Below, one piece after another: positions 1 to 4,600 of a DNA stretch of 7,145 nucleotides; the stretch's first letter is position 1, and the number at the start of each line of letters is the position of its first letter. The notes under the pieces were generated by a model that had not been told where the DNA came from, did not search any database, and worked only from the letters and a program-made list of their open reading frames with translations. Position numbers and translations under genes: made by a program. Source of the stretch: Roseimaritima sp. (lineage in GTDB: Bacteria; Planctomycetota; Planctomycetia; Pirellulales; Pirellulaceae); assembly GCA_007124075.1 (NCBI GenBank), contig SLFV01000086.1, forward strand, positions 1 through 7,145. The letters run 5' to 3'.

Positions 1-171
1 GTCGCGGTCTCTCCGATCTCGCCGTTTATCGTCGATTCGGCGGGCAATGTGATCAACCCCAACGACAACTCCGTCGTGGCCGCCGGGACGGCGACCCTGC
101 AAGCCCGAATCCAAGCAGCGCTTGGGCTGTCGCGTGCCGAGGCCGCCGCCCACAGCGCGGTGAATAAGTAA
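1..171 (+). CDS. C-terminal end of an unidentified protein (5' partial)
   Basis: The first reading frame is open from base 1 and ends at TAA (169-171), immediately followed by a second in-frame stop, TAG (172-174). The visible 56 residues start VAVSPISPFIVDSAGNV, run through an Asn/Asp-rich turn (INPNDNS) and end in an Ala-rich, probably helical tail (LQARIQAALGLSRAEAAAHS, then AVNK). I see no domain I can name, no Cys and no membrane segment in this piece. The stop lies 15 bases before the prepilin-like gene on the same strand, so the two are probably co-transcribed. By position it could be another pseudopilin or an assembly factor of the same cluster, but nothing in the fragment shows this. 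That the frame is coding is supported by its G/C-rich third positions and clean junction with the next gene. Confidence 0.7.
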   Translation, partial: VAVSPISPFIVDSAGNVINPNDNSVVAAGTATLQARIQAALGLSRAEAAAHSAVNK

Positions 172-172
172 T

Positions 173-177
173 AGGGA
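173..177 (+). promoter_or_regulatory. Possible weak ribosome binding site for the prepilin-like gene
   Basis: AGGGA lies 9 bases before the ATG at 187 and is a partial match to the anti-16S consensus. It overlaps the second stop codon of the upstream gene. It is the only purine-rich run in the 15-base gap, and it agrees with the start that gives a normal short prepilin leader. Planctomycetes often lack strong Shine-Dalgarno sequences, so its weight is modest. Confidence 0.35.
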
Positions 178-186
178 ACCAGCTCC

Positions 187-1611
187 ATGATTCGTTGCAA
201 ACATCCGTCCTCCGGCGTGACCGTGATCGAAGTTTTGTTTTCGATGGGGGTGATCCTGATCGGGCTGCTGGGAGTGGTCGCGTTGATTCCGGTCGCCGGG
301 CGCGATGCCCGCGAAGCGGTGCGATTGGACGCCGCCTTCCGGTTGGCCGATGCGGTCGCCAGTGAATTGCAGGCTCGAGAACTGCGTTCGTTGGAGGGGC
401 TGGTCTATCTGGATATCGACCCGGAAAATGATGATGGGTTAAGCCCGCTGCGGGTCATCAACAACCCGGCCCCCCAGCCGGACCCGGGTGGCAATACGGA
501 ATTTGGCCAAGTCGGGATGAGGGCTTTATCTAATGTCATCATTCGTCCCTCGAAGCGGCAGGGGAATATGCGTCAGTTTGGCGCACCGTTGGATTCCCCC
601 GGTTTTGTGATGAGCTTTGTCAGCGGTTTACCTCCGGCGATGGCAAACACCTACCGTGTCACTCCCTTGGCATCGTTCTGCCTTGACCCAGACTTTCTGA
701 GCAAAAATTCGGTGGGAAATCTCGGCGAAACGCGCAACGCCTACCAGCCCAGTCGCTTTCCGTATTACAGCGAGTGGTATTTGGGGCTGGAACCGCCGAG
801 CAATCCGTTCTCCGGTGTTGGCAGTACTCCCCCGATCCCAAGGATGTATCGTGTCGGAGTGGGCGGGATGGGTAGTTTCGTGCAAGCCCAGATCGCGGAA
901 GCGTTGACTCGCAGTGACGCGGCATTGATGATGTATCGTCCGCAAGACAAAAGCGTTCCTGCCAGCCAAGTGCTGCGCAATATGGACTTTGCGGGTATTA
1001 CCGCAGGGGCGCGACTGGGCTCAGGACGTTACACCTGGATCGCCACGATTACTCCGCCACTGATCCCTTCCAACCACTACCATTGCACCGTGGTGGTCAT
1101 CGAGTCGCGGGAGGTGGTTGCGGGGCTGTACAACGTGGGGAACACCCCGGGGAATCCGTCAGCGAAAACCAATCCGTCCAGCGAGCGTGTGTTTTGGGTA
1201 TCCGATCCCGTGCAGTTGGGGTCGACGATCGAGGTAACGGCGTACGGCCCGGCTACGGTCGATGATTCGATCCGTCCGGGGGAATGGGTGATGTTGTCGC
1301 GACAGCGGTATGCGCTTGCAGTCAGCGGTGTCCCCGAGCGACCGTTGCCAGCGATTCCCGCGGAGCACCGTTGGTATCGGGTGCAACGAGTAATGCCTAC
1401 CGAACCGGCCCTTCCGATCGCACCGTTCACGGGTGGCGTGCCCGATGTGTGGCAACGAACCGTTGTCCTGGAGGGGCCTCAGTGGCAATTTGGGAATCAA
1501 AACAATGCGGCTCCGGGATCACCGCCACAGGTATTGGCCGATGACACGTTCATGACCGTCGTTTCCGGCGCGGTTGCGATCAAAGAATTTACGCTCGATT
1601 TGCCGTTCTAA
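187..1611 (+). CDS. Type IV prepilin-like (PilV/GspI-class) protein with large exported domain
   Basis: The 474-residue protein begins with a classic class III prepilin signal. A 10-residue basic leader ends in Gly10; the mature part would start VTVIEV, with Thr at +2 and the conserved Glu at +5 (Glu15). About 20 hydrophobic residues (16-36) then form the membrane and fibre-core helix. In the known family, a prepilin peptidase cuts after this Gly and methylates the new N-terminus. The helix continues as an amphipathic stalk (about 39-65, ARELRSLEG). The rest is a long, probably beta-rich exported domain. Motifs visible there are GRYTWIATITP (280-290), TVVVIESREVV (301-311), RPGEWVMLSRQR (363-374) and WYRVQRV (396-402). 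The C-terminus is FTLDLPF. Typical GspI/PilV proteins are far shorter, so this is an expanded form. The ATG at 187 is preferred because it gives a normal leader length. It sits between a truncated upstream gene and a giant PilX/GspK-like gene, 14 bases upstream of the latter. The prepilin assignment is firm; the PilV/GspI subclass and the exact role are inferred. Confidence 0.88.
   Translation: MIRCKHPSSGVTVIEVLFSMGVILIGLLGVVALIPVAGRDAREAVRLDAAFRLADAVASELQARELRSLEGLVYLDIDPENDDGLSPLRVINNPAPQPDPGGNTEFGQVGMRALSNVIIRPSKRQGNMRQFGAPLDSPGFVMSFVSGLPPAMANTYRVTPLASFCLDPDFLSKNSVGNLGETRNAYQPSRFPYYSEWYLGLEPPSNPFSGVGSTPPIPRMYRVGVGGMGSFVQAQIAEALTRSDAALMMYRPQDKSVPASQVLRNMDFAGITAGARLGSGRYTWIATITPPLIPSNHYHCTVVVIESREVVAGLYNVGNTPGNPSAKTNPSSERVFWVSDPVQLGSTIEVTAYGPATVDDSIRPGEWVMLSRQRYALAVSGVPERPLPAIPAEHRWYRVQRVMPTEPALPIAPFTGGVPDVWQRTVVLEGPQWQFGNQNNAAPGSPPQVLADDTFMTVVSGAVAIKEFTLDLPF
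214..294 (+). other. Prepilin cleavage/methylation signal and N-terminal helix
   Basis: This covers residues 10-36 of the prepilin-like protein. The predicted peptidase cut lies between Gly10 and Val11, and Glu15 falls at mature position +5. Residues 16-36 are hydrophobic with helix-tolerated Gly at 21, 26 and 29 and a Pro at 35. A Pro shortly after position 20 of the mature helix is common in this fold. Confidence 0.85.
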
Positions 1612-1625
1612 TCTGGGGCAGAACC

Positions 1626-4600
1626 ATGCATCCCTCTTCTCAACGTTTGTGCCCTTGCCAGCCTGATTTTCCAAAGTTGTTTGCCGTGACGAAGAATCAC
1701 TTCCCCGTTATTTCCCGCCACGTCAAACGTCGCCCATCTCTTTGGCAGCGAGGTGTGATCCTGCTGTTGGTGTTGGGGATGTTGGCGCTGTTTAGTTTGC
1801 TGACCGCGACCTATCTGGTCTTTACCAGTCAATCGCGGCAAGCGGCCTACGCAACGGTGCAGCGTGACTCCCGGGCCGTCGATGGTCCGACGCTGCTGGA
1901 TCAAGCCACCGTTGCGATCCTGGCCGGTAGCGCCGGGCCTTCGTCTTCGATCTGGGGTCACGATATCCTATCGGACAAGTACGGCTTTGATGCAATTACG
2001 GGGCGGCTAAAAAATGTCAATGAGTTCTTTATCGATCCGGATAACGGGCAAACGGTGGGCCGCCCTGATTTTACGGCCGCCAACCGCATGGTGCGAATCC
2101 AAACCAATTTGGCCCCTGAGAATACGCCAGTGGCCCGTATTCGTGATGGAGTAGATGTTGATGATGCGTTGGCGGGTCGTTTGTTGACCATGATGGAGGG
2201 TCCCTTACAGGGAAAAACTTTCCGCATCATGCGTTCGTTTGCCGACCGCCGAGCCGTCCCGCCGGCCGACCCGCATCGCCACTTGGACCGGATCTTGGTG
2301 CTGGATATGGGACCGCACTTAGACGCAAGGATTTCGCACGAGGGCCAAACGCATTCGTTGTTGTGGTGGTTGCAGGGAGGACGGATGCCCCGATTGTTCT
2401 ACGGTTCGGGAAATAGCACGGACTTACCTGGGACGAACGGTCTGGGATTAAGTTTCTTGATAAACGGTAAAGAACGTAATGGCTATGGATATGGCTGGGG
2501 CGCCGGTGGCAGCGGTCGCTGGAATTTGAACGAAACGGTGAACCTAGGTACGGGCCTGAACGTCCCGGCTTCGCTGCTGCCTCACTATGCTATCGAACCT
2601 GGACGCACAGAATTGCCGCAGGGCGACCCCGACGAACCTTTTGATGTGCCCGATTTCCGCGACATGTATCTGGGGCATTTTCCCACGGAAAGCACAACAC
2701 GCCTGGGAATCACGGCTCCGTCATTTGTCCGTCCTGATTTGATCAACTACATCACGGCGTATTACGGGCAGTCTTTAGAAGATTTAGATCCTCCGGAGCT
2801 GCAGAATGTCTTGCGGATGGTGATGCGGTCGACGATGCGACCGTTACCGGTGAACAATGCTCCGGAGTACGGAGGTGGTGGACGCTTTGGTCTTTTCACA
2901 GGAGGTGGTGAAGGCCATCCCGCTTTTTCGCGACCGATTGATTTCAATGACCCGACTCCACAGCGTGTATTTGAACTGGCAGGCGCGTTAGCCTCCGGTC
3001 CTTGGGATGTTGATAACAACGGGGACGGCATCAACGACAGTGTCTTTATTCATGCGGGTTTGCCGCAGCAGACAATGCCCGATGGAACGGTGGTCCAGCC
3101 GATGGTTGCGTATCGGATCGAGGATTTAAGTGGGCGGGTCGATATCAATGCGGCCGGTTCATTGGCAACATTGCGTGCGCCTGCGTTGGCCTACGACATA
3201 GCCACCCGCACCGCAACCAATGTGGCCAGTGTTTACGCCCGAGCCGCGGTTGCTGGTCCGATTGCCAATCCGGCGATGGAGCAGGTGGTCCAGGGAGGCG
3301 GATTCGGTTATGGACCGGCGGATATTGACCTACGTGGATTATCGGCTCCCGGAACGGCACTGGACGTCGCGTCGTTGCATTGGGCCAATGTGGTGCGAGA
3401 ACGGTATGGCGACATTGCGGCGGGGTTACCGGGATTGAACGTATCCGGGGTCGACGAAATCAAGGGGCAACTCCGTCGGCCTAATTTGCCCATCCGCCAT
3501 GGCTACGATGGCGCCTATCGATCATGGCAGGGGATTCCGATGGATGTTTGGGGTCGCGCCCGGGTCGCGGTTGATCCGACCGGTGCGCCACTGATCAGTT
3601 CCGCTGCCAGCAACGTATTTTTAACAACCGATGCCAATCCCGACGGGAACGAAGTGGTTAATGATCCGTACGAAATGGCAATCGACGAACATGGCACAGG
3701 GGACCGCGAGTATACGCTGGCGGAATTCGAACCGATCATCCGGCGGTTTGACTGGGATCAAATGCAGTTGCCCCAGCGTCTGGTGTGGCGGTTGGCGAAT
3801 ATCGTCGACGCGGGGATTGGACGCGAGCGGCTGTACCGCACGATCACGCCCTTGGCATCGTCGGATGATTGGTTGCCTGCCCAGCCGACGGGCGAACTGA
3901 GCAATCGGCCTCGTTACCAGGTCCCCAGTCACCCGATGTCGCGACTGGCCAGCGCGCTTGACACGCTGCTGCCGACAGGCTTGACCGAAGCACAGCGGCA
4001 ACAGGCGATCAGTGATTTTATTCCACTGGAAATTCGTCGGGGGATGAAGTTAGATCTCAATCGTTGGTTCGGCAACGGCTTGGACGACAACGGCAACAAT
4101 GTGATCGATGACCCGGCGGAGTTTGGTTTCACCGATCCAGGGAACGTACAACCCATTTACAGCGGTTCGTCCTGGCAAACCAATGTTCGCCGGTTCAGTC
4201 TCGAAGCCAACGACCGCGATGGTCGCCAGCGATTGGCCCGCGATCTGTATTGCCTGATGATGGCATTACTGTACGATCCTGCAAGCAACCAGTTGCACGA
4301 TTTTATCGACGAACGTCCACCAACCGTGCTGGTGGAAGATTACACCGCTTGGAAAGTCGCTCAGTGGGCGGTCAATGTCATTGACTTCCGTGACACCGAT
4401 AACATCATGACGCGGTTTGTCTACGACAGTCGCCCGTTTGACGGCTGGGATTTGACCAACGTGGCGACCACGCGGGTAGTCTACGGGATGGAAGCGCCCG
4501 AGCTGTTACTAACCGAATCGCTCAGTTGGCATGATCGTCGTGTGCGCGACACACCCGAGGGAGGTTCTTCGTACCAAGCCTCGGAGACATGGGGGGCGAT

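Noticed and set aside
1077..1500. Antisense frames opposite the prepilin-like gene
   Set aside because: The + strand here encodes conserved-looking motifs (TVVVIESRE, RPGEWVMLS); the opposite frames have no recognisable features.
1612..1625. Possible terminator or promoter between the prepilin-like and giant genes
   Set aside because: Only 14 bases, with no inverted repeat, no T-run and no -10/-35 pair.
1650..1658. Cys-Pro-Cys near the N-terminus of the giant protein as a lipobox or metal site
   Set aside because: The Cys residues precede the hydrophobic helix instead of following it, so they do not form a lipoprotein signal. Two Cys alone do not support a metal site.
2464..2520. Gly/Tyr-rich stretch (GYGYGWGAGGSGRW) as a possible repeat or phase-variable tract
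   Set aside because: The codons vary and there is no tandem nucleotide repeat, so slippage is unlikely. It reads as an ordinary flexible linker.
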